Below the pieces are notes generated by a model. It made no database searches and was not told the DNA's origin. It saw only the letters and a program-made list of their open reading frames with translations. Position numbers and translations under genes: made by a program. Below, one piece after another: positions 44,800-53,056 of a stretch of 64,000 bases of DNA; the first letter of the stretch is position 1; every line of letters starts with the position of its first letter. The stretch is from CAVTWS01 sp963732655 (GTDB lineage: Bacteria; Actinomycetota; Acidimicrobiia; Acidimicrobiales; SHLQ01). The DNA lies in the NCBI GenBank assembly GCA_963732655.1, contig CAVTAI010000003.1:1-64000 (forward strand), in the 5' to 3' direction.

Positions 44800-46628
44800 G
44801 TATCAGACGGATGGCGGCCGCCATCACGGCCCTCGTGCTGGTGACCAGTGCGTGTGTCGAGGCCGGGGATCAGGCCGGCGGCGGCGACGACCTTCTCGAC
44901 GCCGACACGGGCGACTGCATCGTGATCGACATGGCCGTGTCGTCGGAGAAGATCGACCTGCTCGACGACCTGGCCCGCACCTTCAACGAGAGCGGCGCCG
45001 AAGTCGATGGCGAGTGCGTGTTCATCCGTCCCCAGGTCAAGGCGTCCGGCGGTGCCATGCAGTCGCTGGCCGCGGGATGGAACGAGACCGTCGATGGCCC
45101 GCGGCCCGTCATCTGGTCGCCCGCCGGGAGCGCGTGGGGTGCGGTGTTGAACGAGCGGCTCGACGAGGAAGGTCTGCCGCCGATGACCACCGAGGGCGAG
45201 CCGTTCATGCTCACGCCGTTGGTGATCGCCATGCCCGAACCCATGGCCCAGGCGCTCGGGTGGCCCGAGGAACCTCTCGGCTGGGCCGACATCTTCGAGT
45301 TCGCCCGTTCCGGCGCCGGCTGGGCGGATTTCGGTCACGAGGAATGGGGTCCGTTCCGCCTCGGTAAGACGAACCCGAACTTCTCCACCAGCGGGCTCTC
45401 GGCCTTGATCGCCCAGACGTACGCGGCGACGGGCAAGTCCTCGGGCCTCTCCATCGAGGATCTCGAGAACCCGGACGTGATCGAGTACGCCCGATCGATC
45501 GAGTCGACGGTCGTCCACTACGGGACCACGACCCTGACCTTCCTCAACAACTGGTACCGGGCCGATCAGCGCGGCACCGCGCTCACCTACGCCTCGGCCG
45601 CGGCGGTCGAGGAGAAGTCCGTCATCGACTACAACCTCGGCAACCCCGACGGCACGCTCGAACCCGGCGAGGAACCCCGCCCGCCCCGAATCCCGCTCGT
45701 GGCCATCTATCCCGAGGAGGGCACGCTGTTCTCGGACAACCCGTTCTTCATCCTCGACGCCGAGTGGGTCGACGAGAACGAGCGGGCCGGGGCCGTGCTG
45801 TTCAGCGAATACGTCCAGCAACCCGATGTGCAGCAGCGGGTCCTGGAGTTCGGGTTCCGGCCCGGCAATCCATCGGTGGCGGTGGGGGCGCCGATCGTGG
45901 CCGCCAACGGCGTCGACCCCACCCAACCCCAGAACTTGCTGCCCGTGCCGGCGCCCGAGGTCATGGTCGGCCTGCTCGACCAGTGGGCGGAGGTGCGGAA
46001 GCCAGCAAGGATCCTGCTCCTGCTCGACGTCTCCGGCTCCATGGGCGAAGTCGGCGACCCGGAGACGTTCGCCACCAAACTCGATCTCGCCATCGGCGCG
46101 GCGATCCGGGCCCTCGACCAGGTCAAAGATGGCGACCAGATGGCCTTGTGGACCTTCACCACCGACATGGTGCCCAGAGATCCGGCCGGGACGGCCGACT
46201 ACGACATCAACGTCCCGTATGCGGAAATCGGCGAGGGCTCTCGGGCCGACCTGCAATCCGCGCTGAGTGTGCAGTTCCCGCAGAACGGGACCCCGCTGTA
46301 CACCGCCGTCGGCGCGGCGTACGAGGCCGCGCAGGAGTCGTACGACCCCACCGCCATCAACGCGGTGATCGTGCTGACCGACGGCCGCAACGAGGACCTC
46401 GACCCCGACGACGACCGCGATCAGCTGGAACAGCTGCTGAGCAACCTGTCGTCGAACTCCGAGGGGCAGCAGAGCCGCCCGGTCCGGGTGTTCACCATCG
46501 CCTACGGGGAGGATGCGGACACGTCGGTCTTGCGGCGCATCGCCGAGGCGTCGAACGCCGCCACCTACGACGCCAGCGACCCGGCCTCGATCGACCGGGT
46601 CTTCACGAACGTGATCTCGAATTTCTGA
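44796..46628 (+). CDS. Lipoprotein with solute-binding-like domain and von Willebrand factor A domain
   Basis: A 610-residue exported lipoprotein. The signal peptide ends LVTSAC with a lipobox Cys near residue 20. Residues 40-390 look like a type 2 solute-binding fold (CIVIDMAVSSEKIDLLDDLA, then AGSAWGAVLNERL, PNFSTSGLSALIAQTYAATG). The vWA domain starts RILLLLDVSGSMGEVGD near 405 with a complete metal-ion site (DxSxS, later TPLYTAV and VLTDGRNED). Proteins of this build occur in actinobacteria without a known role. The start GTG 44796 overlaps the previous gene by GTGA. Confidence 0.88.
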   Translation: MSIRRMAAAITALVLVTSACVEAGDQAGGGDDLLDADTGDCIVIDMAVSSEKIDLLDDLARTFNESGAEVDGECVFIRPQVKASGGAMQSLAAGWNETVDGPRPVIWSPAGSAWGAVLNERLDEEGLPPMTTEGEPFMLTPLVIAMPEPMAQALGWPEEPLGWADIFEFARSGAGWADFGHEEWGPFRLGKTNPNFSTSGLSALIAQTYAATGKSSGLSIEDLENPDVIEYARSIESTVVHYGTTTLTFLNNWYRADQRGTALTYASAAAVEEKSVIDYNLGNPDGTLEPGEEPRPPRIPLVAIYPEEGTLFSDNPFFILDAEWVDENERAGAVLFSEYVQQPDVQQRVLEFGFRPGNPSVAVGAPIVAANGVDPTQPQNLLPVPAPEVMVGLLDQWAEVRKPARILLLLDVSGSMGEVGDPETFATKLDLAIGAAIRALDQVKDGDQMALWTFTTDMVPRDPAGTADYDINVPYAEIGEGSRADLQSALSVQFPQNGTPLYTAVGAAYEAAQESYDPTAINAVIVLTDGRNEDLDPDDDRDQLEQLLSNLSSNSEGQQSRPVRVFTIAYGEDADTSVLRRIAEASNAATYDASDPASIDRVFTNVISNF

Positions 46629-46635
46629 TGTTTCG

Positions 46636-46664
46636 CCCTCACTCGGTCGCTTCGCTCCCTCCGT
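46636..46664. repeat. 29-bp dispersed repeat, copy 2, just after a stop codon
   Basis: This matches the sequence at 13370-13398 except for one base, 8 bp after the vWA gene stop. Here the flanking bases add a short inverted repeat (TCGCCC/GGGCGA), which could make it part of a weak terminator. The 214-bp stretch 46629-46842 also contains the tandem repeat at 46719. Confidence 0.5.
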
Positions 46665-46718
46665 TCGGGCGAGTTTGGGGGAGCGGCTTCGCCGCGCTCG
46701 TTGTAGCTGCGCCGGGAT

Positions 46719-46833
46719 GGCGGAGCCACACCGGCGCAGGGGGAGGGGCTCGCCGGTGCCGCTGGCGGAGCCACACCGGCGCAGGGGAGAGCTGTCGCTG
46801 TGCCGGCTGGGTGGGGCCACGTCGGCGCGGGGG
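46719..46833. repeat. 45-bp intergenic tandem repeat, about 2.6 units
   Basis: The core GGCGGAGCCACACCGGCGCA occurs at 46719 and 46764 and, with changes, at 46810. Units are contiguous and 45-46 bp long, without unique spacers, so it is not CRISPR. It lies between the vWA gene and the coiled-coil gene, ending only ~10 bp before the ATG at 46843. Confidence 0.75.
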
Positions 46834-46842
46834 GAGGCGTTG

Positions 46843-47616
46843 ATGTCGCTGCGTGATCGGTTGCTGACGCGACCGGTGGCCGAGGCGATGATGTCGCCGA
46901 CGGCCATCGTGTTGACCGGTGTCGGCGCGGCGGCGGCGATTCTCGTCGGGCTCGGTCCGATCGGCGCGGTGGTGGCGGGTGTGCTCGGGTGGGCGGGCAA
47001 GGTGGCGACGGCGGTGCCCAAGGCGCCATCGAGACCGTCGATACGTCCGACCGACCTGGGTGAGCCGTGGCGACAGTTCGTGACCGAGGCGGTCGACGCC
47101 GAGCAACGGTTCCGGCGCGCCGTCGACCGTACCCGCCCCGGCCCGCTTCGCGAGCGGCTGGACGGTATCGGCGGGCGCGTGCAACACAGCGTCGACGAAT
47201 CGTGGGCCATCGCCGAACGCGCCCAACAACTGACCGAGGCGCGGAGCGCGATCGACGCCGACCGGATCGAACGTCAGCTGGCCCGCGCCGGGGACACCGG
47301 CGCATCGGCCGCCGAGGTCGAGGCACTCCAGGCCCAGGTGGCGACCGCGCAGCGTCTGGACCTGGTCATCGAGGACGCGTACGGCAAGCTTCGCCTGCTC
47401 GACGCCCGACTCGACGAGGCGGTGGCTCGGGCCATCGAGCTCTCGGTCCAAGCGGCTGACGTCGCCGATCTGGAGTCGGTCGACACGCAGGTCGGGGATG
47501 TGGTCATGGAGCTCGAGGCGTTGCGGTCGGCGCTCGACGAGGGAGCGAGCGGCTCATTGGCGGCCGCGGAAGCGACCCTCGATGAGGGTCGCCGTCAGCG
47601 TGGGGTCAACGGCTGA
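46843..47616 (+). CDS. Membrane-anchored coiled-coil protein
   Basis: An unrecognised 257-residue protein. Two adjacent hydrophobic segments (SPTAIVLTGVGAAAAILVGL and IGAVVAGVLGW) are near residues 20-52. They are followed by a basic/Pro-rich linker and a long coiled coil rich in Ala, Glu, Arg and Gln (about 75-250). The start ATG 46843 has GGGGGAGG upstream; the longer frame runs through the tandem repeat and is not protein-like. Its 3' end overlaps the convergent monooxygenase gene by 11 bp. Position suggests it works with the vWA lipoprotein. Confidence 0.75.
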   Translation: MSLRDRLLTRPVAEAMMSPTAIVLTGVGAAAAILVGLGPIGAVVAGVLGWAGKVATAVPKAPSRPSIRPTDLGEPWRQFVTEAVDAEQRFRRAVDRTRPGPLRERLDGIGGRVQHSVDESWAIAERAQQLTEARSAIDADRIERQLARAGDTGASAAEVEALQAQVATAQRLDLVIEDAYGKLRLLDARLDEAVARAIELSVQAADVADLESVDTQVGDVVMELEALRSALDEGASGSLAAAEATLDEGRRQRGVNG

Positions 47617-49048
47617 TGTACCAGCCGGAGTCCTCCACGGCAGTCGCCTCCGCATAGGACGCCATGTTGCCGGGCCACTGGGTGACGATGCGGCCGGACG
47701 GACTGCGGTAGTAGGTCGAACACCCGGCGTTCCAGACAGCCACTCCGTCGAGCCGGCGCTGGATCTCCTCGTTGTACTCGGCCATCGCTTCTTCGCTGAT
47801 GGCGATCGAGGACAGGTGCTCACGACGCATGCGGTCCAGGTGCCGAACGATGTATCCGACCTGACACTCGATCATGTGGAGGATCGAACCGTTGTTGGTG
47901 TTGGGCCCGTACAGCATGAACAGGTTGGGGAAGCCGGCGACGCTGACGCCCAGGTAGGCCTGAGCGCCGTCGGCCCAGGCGTCGGTCAGGAGGGCACCGT
48001 CCCGACCGGTGACGGGCATGACCGACAGGTAGTCGATGGTGTGGAAGCCGGTGGCGCACAGGATCACGTCGAAGGCCCGGTGCTCGCCGTCCGCAGTGCG
48101 GATCCCCCGTTCGTCGATGGCGATGATGGGCTCGGTGACGAGCTCGACGTTGGGTCGGTTGAAGGCCGGGTAGTACGTGTTCGACACGAGCGGTCGATGG
48201 CAGCCGTAGGGATCGGTCGGTGTGAGGCGAGCCCGGAGCTCGGGGTCGACGACCTGGTCGAGCGCCGCTCGTGCCGATTGCTCGGCGTACGCCCTCGCCG
48301 CGGGGTTGGAGAACGTGAGGTTGACGTCGATCTGCTCGGCGAGGAGCTTCCGCCGCGCCGCGCAACCGTCGGGGTCGGCCCGGAACTCGGCGATCTGTTC
48401 GGGCGTGTAGGGGTCGTCGTCGCGAAGGGTGATCCATTGTGGTGAACGCTGGAACATGCTCAGGTGGGTCGCCGACGCGGCGAGCACCGGGACGGCCTGG
48501 ACGGCGCTGGCCCCGCTCCCGATCACGGCGACGCGCTGGCCGGAGACGTCACGATCGTGGGGCCACCGGGCCGAATGGAAGATCTCGCCGTGAAAGCGGT
48601 CCAGCCCGTCGATGGTGGGCCAGCGGGGTTCGTTGAACATGCCGACGGCGCTGACGACGATGTCGGACTCGAAGACCTCGCCATCGCCGGTCTCCGCCCT
48701 CCACGTCGATGACGTGTCGTCCCAGATCAGTCGCGTCACCATGGTGTCGAATCGGATCAAGGGCACCAGGCCGTACGACTCCGCGCAGTGCTCGAAGTAC
48801 GCCTTGATCTCGGCCTGCCCGGCGTAGGGACGGCTCCAGTCGAGTTTGGGCGCGAAGGAGTACGAGTACAGGACTGACGGGATGTCGCACGCCGCCCCTG
48901 GGTAGCGGTTGTGGTACCAGGTGCCGCCGACCCCGGATCCCTTCTCGAGGATCGTGATGTCGTCGAATCCCGCCTGTCGGGCCTTGATGGCCATCGCCAA
49001 GCCGCCAGGACCGGCGCCGATGATCAAGATCCTGCGTGAGTCCGTCAT
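47606..49048 (-). CDS. Flavin-containing (Baeyer-Villiger type) monooxygenase
   Basis: FAD- and NADPH-dependent monooxygenase of 480 residues. The FAD-binding GAGPGGLAMAIKARQ is at the N-terminus, the NADPH site is IGSGASAVQ near residue 180, and the Baeyer-Villiger fingerprint FHGEIFHSARWP (F-x-G-x3-H-x3-W-P) near 160. ATG 49048 (MTDSRRILIIG) is preferred to the upstream frame. The substrate is unknown; such enzymes turn ketones into esters or lactones. Confidence 0.93.
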   Translation of the reverse strand: MTDSRRILIIGAGPGGLAMAIKARQAGFDDITILEKGSGVGGTWYHNRYPGAACDIPSVLYSYSFAPKLDWSRPYAGQAEIKAYFEHCAESYGLVPLIRFDTMVTRLIWDDTSSTWRAETGDGEVFESDIVVSAVGMFNEPRWPTIDGLDRFHGEIFHSARWPHDRDVSGQRVAVIGSGASAVQAVPVLAASATHLSMFQRSPQWITLRDDDPYTPEQIAEFRADPDGCAARRKLLAEQIDVNLTFSNPAARAYAEQSARAALDQVVDPELRARLTPTDPYGCHRPLVSNTYYPAFNRPNVELVTEPIIAIDERGIRTADGEHRAFDVILCATGFHTIDYLSVMPVTGRDGALLTDAWADGAQAYLGVSVAGFPNLFMLYGPNTNNGSILHMIECQVGYIVRHLDRMRREHLSSIAISEEAMAEYNEEIQRRLDGVAVWNAGCSTYYRSPSGRIVTQWPGNMASYAEATAVEDSGWYISR

Positions 49049-49129
49049 CGGGCCAGTCTCTGTGCCGCGTCGTGGTCCCGGCCAATTCCGGCTGACGAGA
49101 CGCACAGGCGCCGTCGCTCCAGGCGCCGT

Positions 49130-50053
49130 CTACAGCAGGAGCGGCTCGCCCGGTTGATCGAGGGGAGCCCAGCGCCGTCGGAGGTCCAGTTCGGCGCCCG
49201 GTGTCGGGCTGCTGAACAGGAACCCCTGGAGGTGGTCACACCCCATGTCGGTCATGGCCCGGGCCTGCTCGACGGTTTCGATGCCCTCGGCAACCACGGT
49301 GAGGTGATGGCCGTGGGCCAGGCGGGTGATGGCGGCGACGACGCTGTGGGCGCCGACATCATCGGCGGCTCGCCGGACCAGGGGGCCGGCGATCGTCACG
49401 TAGCTGAGCGGAAGATGGCCGAGTCGCGGCAGGGTCGTGCTCCCGGTCTCGATGTCGTCGAGCCCGATCGCCACGCCGAGCGAACGGAGCTCGGCGAGCG
49501 CGTCGAGGTTGCCCGGGGTCGCCTGGTCGAGCGAATCGGCGTGGAGTTCGAGGCGTAGCCGGCCGGGGGCGAGGCCGTTGCGATGGAGCGTGCGGGTCAC
49601 CTGGCCGATCAGGTCCGGTCGTGACAGGAGGTTGCTCGACACGTTGACCGCCACCTGCAGCGCCAGCTCGGGAAAGGCCAGCTGCCAGACGCGGAGCCGG
49701 GCGCACGACCGATCCATCATCCAGGTGTCGATCGCCGGGAGGCGCCCGGTGGCGGCGGCGACGGGCAGGAACTGGGCCGGCATCAAGATGCCGAGGTCGG
49801 CGTCTTCGAGGCGGACGAGGCTCTCGAAGGCGACGATGCGATGGGTGTGCGCTTCGACGATCGGCTGGAACCAGCAGCGGAGGCCGTCGGTGGCCAAGGC
49901 GCGATCGAGGGCCGCTTCGACGATGTCGTCGGTCAGCTTCGGTCGATTCGTCCAGAGTCGTGCCATCGCTTGTTGTTTCGGCACGATGACGCGTCGGCTT
50001 GACGAACTCCTGGGCCAATTGGCCCACTTCTTTGCGTCGGTGACAAGCGGCAC
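49130..50053 (-). CDS. EAL-domain protein with degenerate active site
   Basis: A stand-alone EAL-like domain of 307 residues. Landmarks of c-di-GMP phosphodiesterases are present: CWFQPIV, AFESLVRLED, AVNVSSNLLSRPDL, GLDDIETGSTTL, TVVAEGIETVEQ and GCDHLQGFLFSSP. Key residues differ: the signature reads ESL instead of EAL, and the metal-site segment normally ELTE reads ELHADS. The conserved Lys (normally LKID) is replaced in SYVTIAGPLV. It probably binds without hydrolysing, or has another ligand. Start GTG 50053 is assumed; ATG 49966 is an alternative. It is divergent from the MMPL transporter gene. Confidence 0.87.
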   Translation of the reverse strand: MPLVTDAKKWANWPRSSSSRRVIVPKQQAMARLWTNRPKLTDDIVEAALDRALATDGLRCWFQPIVEAHTHRIVAFESLVRLEDADLGILMPAQFLPVAAATGRLPAIDTWMMDRSCARLRVWQLAFPELALQVAVNVSSNLLSRPDLIGQVTRTLHRNGLAPGRLRLELHADSLDQATPGNLDALAELRSLGVAIGLDDIETGSTTLPRLGHLPLSYVTIAGPLVRRAADDVGAHSVVAAITRLAHGHHLTVVAEGIETVEQARAMTDMGCDHLQGFLFSSPTPGAELDLRRRWAPLDQPGEPLLL

Positions 50054-50091
50054 CTGAGCCGAGCCTTGACGGGGTCGACCGAACCGTGGTT

Positions 50092-50106
50092 ACTTACGTA
50101 GTAAGT
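50092..50106. promoter_or_regulatory. Inverted repeat, likely TetR-family operator before the MMPL gene
   Basis: ACTTAC-GTA-GTAAGT is a perfect inverted repeat with a 3-bp spacer. It overlaps the region expected for the -10 box, 18-20 bp after a TTGACG (-35 like, 50066-50071). A TetR-family gene is located just beyond the transporter, so the repressor-operator link is likely. Confidence 0.6.
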
Positions 50107-50185
50107 TTACGGTGTATGTCATGACCGTCGTCAGCCTCGACGGCGACGTCCGCACACCGCCGCTGTGCACCGAGGAGTCTGTCCG

Positions 50186-52420
50186 ATGTTTGGTCGTTTC
50201 GCCGCTGTCGTGGTCCGTCGCCGCCAGGTCGTCCTCGGCATCTGGGCGCTGTTCGTCATCGTCGCCGTCGTTCTCGGTGGCCGGGTGTCGGAACGTCTCG
50301 CCGGCACGGCCCAGGGCGACCGTGATGTCGAGGCGCGACTCGTCGAGGACCGTCTCGATGCGATGGGGGTCGGCAGCGCGGACATCGTGGGTCTGGTCGA
50401 TGCTCGCTCGGACGACGGGGCCGAACCCGAAAGGACTGTGGCCGCGTTGTCGGTCGAGGTCGAGGCCGCCGTGGCGGATCTGGATGCGATGCCCGGCGTC
50501 GTCACCGTGCAGTCACCCGCATCACCAGGCACGGGGGCCCTCTTCGTCGCCTCGGATCAGACAGCGCTCCTGATCGCCGTGAGCATCGATCCCGATCTCG
50601 ACGAGGACGCTACTGATGTCGTCGTCGACGCCGTGCACGATCGCCTCGACGAGATCGACGCCCCGCGGGTGATCGTCGGTGGCGACGCCTTGCTCGATCG
50701 GGAGAGCGTCGAACAGACCGAGCGGGACCTGCAGCGGGCGGAACTGATCACCCTGCCCATCGTCGTGGTGCTGGCCATCGTCCTCTTCGGTGGGTTGGTG
50801 GCGGCCAGCCTGCCGCTGGTGATCGCCGTCGTCGCCATCCCCGGATCGCTCCTCGTGCTCCTCGGACTCTCCTACGTCACGGACCTCCAGGTCTTCGCGC
50901 TCAACGCCGCGACGATGTTGGGCCTCGGGCTTGCTGTCGACTACGCGCTGCTCGTGGTCAGCCGGTTCCGAGACGAACGCACGACGGGTTTCGACGTCCC
51001 CACCGCCGTCGAGCGCACGGTCGTGACGGCCGGATCCACCGTGGCGTTCTCGGGTCTCACGGTGGCCGTGGCCCTGCTCGGCTTCCTGGCGTTCGACAAC
51101 GATGTGTTCCGCTCGATCGGACTGGGCGGCATCGGCGTGGTGCTCCTGGCGATGACCGCGGCCGTCACCCTGCTCCCGGCCGCGCTCGCCACGTTCGGCC
51201 ACCGAATCAGGCCGCGCCGAGCGGTCGACAGCGAGGGCCATGGTTTCGCTCGCCTGGCCCGCTTCGTTCAGCGCCGCGCCGTGGTCATCACCGCCGGGGT
51301 CACCCTGGCGTTGGTGCTGCTCGCCCAACCGTTCCTCGGCGTGCGGTTGGAGATCCCGGGTGCCGACTCGCTGCCGAAGTCGTTGGAGTCGCGGCAGTTG
51401 TTCGATCAGCTCGAGGAGCGGTTCGTCATCGGCGGCGACAACCCGTTGGTGGTCGTGGTCGAGGCGCCGGCCGCCGGGCTGTCCGACTATCTCACCGAGG
51501 TGCAGCAGCTCGACGGGGTGTCCGGAGTTCAGGTGCGCGCTCTGCCCGGAGGCGCCGGCGACATCACCGTCATCGACGTCCTGCCGGAGGGGCCGGCCCA
51601 GGGCGCGACCGCCGAGCGAGTCGTCGAGCAGCTCCGCTCCCTCGACGCCGGCGCGCCGTCACAGGTCGGCGGTCCGGCCGCCTTCCTCATCGACCAGCGC
51701 ACCTCGTTGTTCGACCGGTTGCCCCTGGCGATCGCGATCGTCACCCTGGCCAGCTTCGTCCTGCTGTTCCTGCTCACGGGCTCCGTCCTGATCCCCATCA
51801 AGGCGTTGCTCATGAACGTGCTGTCGCTCACGGCGACGTTCGGCGTGCTCGTCTGGGGGTTCCAGGACGGCCACCTCGCCGGGGTCTTGGGCTTCGACTC
51901 GACCGGTTATCTCGCCTTGTGGATGCCCTTCCTCGTCTTCTTCCTCGCCTTCGGCCTCTCCATGGACTACGAGGTCTTCCTCCTGGCTCGGATCAAGGAG
52001 GAATGGGACCGCACCGGCGACAACGATCGAGCGGTGGCGTCCGGCTTGGCCCACACCGGTCGCATCATCACGTCGGCGGCCCTGCTCATCGGCGTGGTGT
52101 TCGGAGCATTCGCGACCGGCGAGGCGGTGGAGACGAAAGCGCTCGGTGTCGGCTTGTCGCTGGCGATCCTCGTGGACGCGACCGTGGTCCGCACCCTGCT
52201 GGTCCCGGCGACGATGCGGCTGCTCGGACGCTGGAATTGGTGGGCGCCCGCCCCGTTGCGCCGGCTTCACGCCGCCATCGGGCTCCACGAAGTGTCGCTA
52301 CCCGATGCCCCCGGAATCACCATCGCCGGCGGCGAGCACGGCATCAGCGGATCCGGCCATCAGGGCTTCGACACCGGCGATGAGCACCTCGAGGCCAGCG
52401 ACGAAGCGCTCCTCGTCTGA
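50186..52420 (+). CDS. MMPL/RND family transporter
   Basis: A 744-residue membrane transporter with two repeats of one helix, an extracellular domain and five helices. Typical segments are ALNAATMLGLGLAVDYALLVVSRFRDE in the first half and FFLAFGLSMDYEVFLLARIKEEW in the second. These contain the D-Y pairs thought to carry protons in MmpL proteins. Substrates of this family are lipids or drugs. Start ATG 50186 follows GAGGAG; 7 more residues are possible upstream. Its 3' end overlaps the convergent tetR gene by 123 bp. Confidence 0.93.
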   Translation: MFGRFAAVVVRRRQVVLGIWALFVIVAVVLGGRVSERLAGTAQGDRDVEARLVEDRLDAMGVGSADIVGLVDARSDDGAEPERTVAALSVEVEAAVADLDAMPGVVTVQSPASPGTGALFVASDQTALLIAVSIDPDLDEDATDVVVDAVHDRLDEIDAPRVIVGGDALLDRESVEQTERDLQRAELITLPIVVVLAIVLFGGLVAASLPLVIAVVAIPGSLLVLLGLSYVTDLQVFALNAATMLGLGLAVDYALLVVSRFRDERTTGFDVPTAVERTVVTAGSTVAFSGLTVAVALLGFLAFDNDVFRSIGLGGIGVVLLAMTAAVTLLPAALATFGHRIRPRRAVDSEGHGFARLARFVQRRAVVITAGVTLALVLLAQPFLGVRLEIPGADSLPKSLESRQLFDQLEERFVIGGDNPLVVVVEAPAAGLSDYLTEVQQLDGVSGVQVRALPGGAGDITVIDVLPEGPAQGATAERVVEQLRSLDAGAPSQVGGPAAFLIDQRTSLFDRLPLAIAIVTLASFVLLFLLTGSVLIPIKALLMNVLSLTATFGVLVWGFQDGHLAGVLGFDSTGYLALWMPFLVFFLAFGLSMDYEVFLLARIKEEWDRTGDNDRAVASGLAHTGRIITSAALLIGVVFGAFATGEAVETKALGVGLSLAILVDATVVRTLLVPATMRLLGRWNWWAPAPLRRLHAAIGLHEVSLPDAPGITIAGGEHGISGSGHQGFDTGDEHLEASDEALLV

Positions 52421-52987
52421 CCAGGCCAGACACGCATCCTTGAACTCGATGACCCCCGCCAGTTCCTCGGGGACGTCGTCAGCCTGGAATCCCAACCCTT
52501 GTCGGAGCGCCTTCAGCAGGCCGAGCTCCTGCGTGACAGCACCGTGGAGCCACGAACCGGCAACCGTGAAGGCCAGCCCGGCATCGCGCGCCGACATACC
52601 CGCCGAGCGGAACGTCTCGAAGGTGAGAAAGAGCACTCTCATGCCGGCGACCCCGGTCACCGGGCGCTCGAGGCTCATCAGGAAGGCCTCGGGATGCCGG
52701 AGCGCGACCTCGCGGAATGCGTGGGCGATGCGGCGCGCCCGATCTCGCCAATCCAGATCGGAGTGGCCATCGATCTCGGCCAGGACCTCGGTATCGATCT
52801 GCTCGCTCACGAGGTCGAGCAGATCGGCCTTGCTCGATACGTGGTTGTACAGCGACATGGCCTCGACGCCGAGCTCGGCGCCGAGTTTGCGCATGCTCAA
52901 GGCCTCGGTGCCGCTCTTGTCGATCAGGTCCACCGCCGCCAACGCGATGCGATCGCGCGTCAGAGGTTTGCGGTCGGTCCGGGCCAT
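52298..52987 (-). CDS. TetR/AcrR family transcriptional regulator
   Basis: A 229-residue repressor. The N-terminal HTH is clear (IALAAVDLIDKSGTEALSMRKLGAELGVEAMSLYNHVSSKADLLD). The C-terminal part resembles the TetR_C tetracycline-repressor-like domain (HPEAFLMSLERP, FTVAGSWLHGAVTQEL). ATG 52987 gives the usual MARTDRKPLTRDRI; the frame continues far upstream only as shadow. Its last 41 codons lie opposite the end of the MMPL gene. Probably it controls that transporter through the inverted repeat at 50092. Confidence 0.92.
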   Translation of the reverse strand: MARTDRKPLTRDRIALAAVDLIDKSGTEALSMRKLGAELGVEAMSLYNHVSSKADLLDLVSEQIDTEVLAEIDGHSDLDWRDRARRIAHAFREVALRHPEAFLMSLERPVTGVAGMRVLFLTFETFRSAGMSARDAGLAFTVAGSWLHGAVTQELGLLKALRQGLGFQADDVPEELAGVIEFKDACLAWSDEERFVAGLEVLIAGVEALMAGSADAVLAAGDGDSGGIG

Positions 52988-53056
52988 GGGGAGAGCGTAC
53001 CGGCCCCCCGCTGCGCCAGCCGTTGACTCCGGATCAGGGTTGTAAGGTCGTCGTCG

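Noticed and set aside
44523..47210. 895-codon open frame on the minus strand opposite the solute-binding and vWA genes
   Set aside because: It is a shadow: composition is rich in Arg, Gly and His without motifs, while the opposite strand encodes lipoprotein signal, vWA metal site and overlapping starts.
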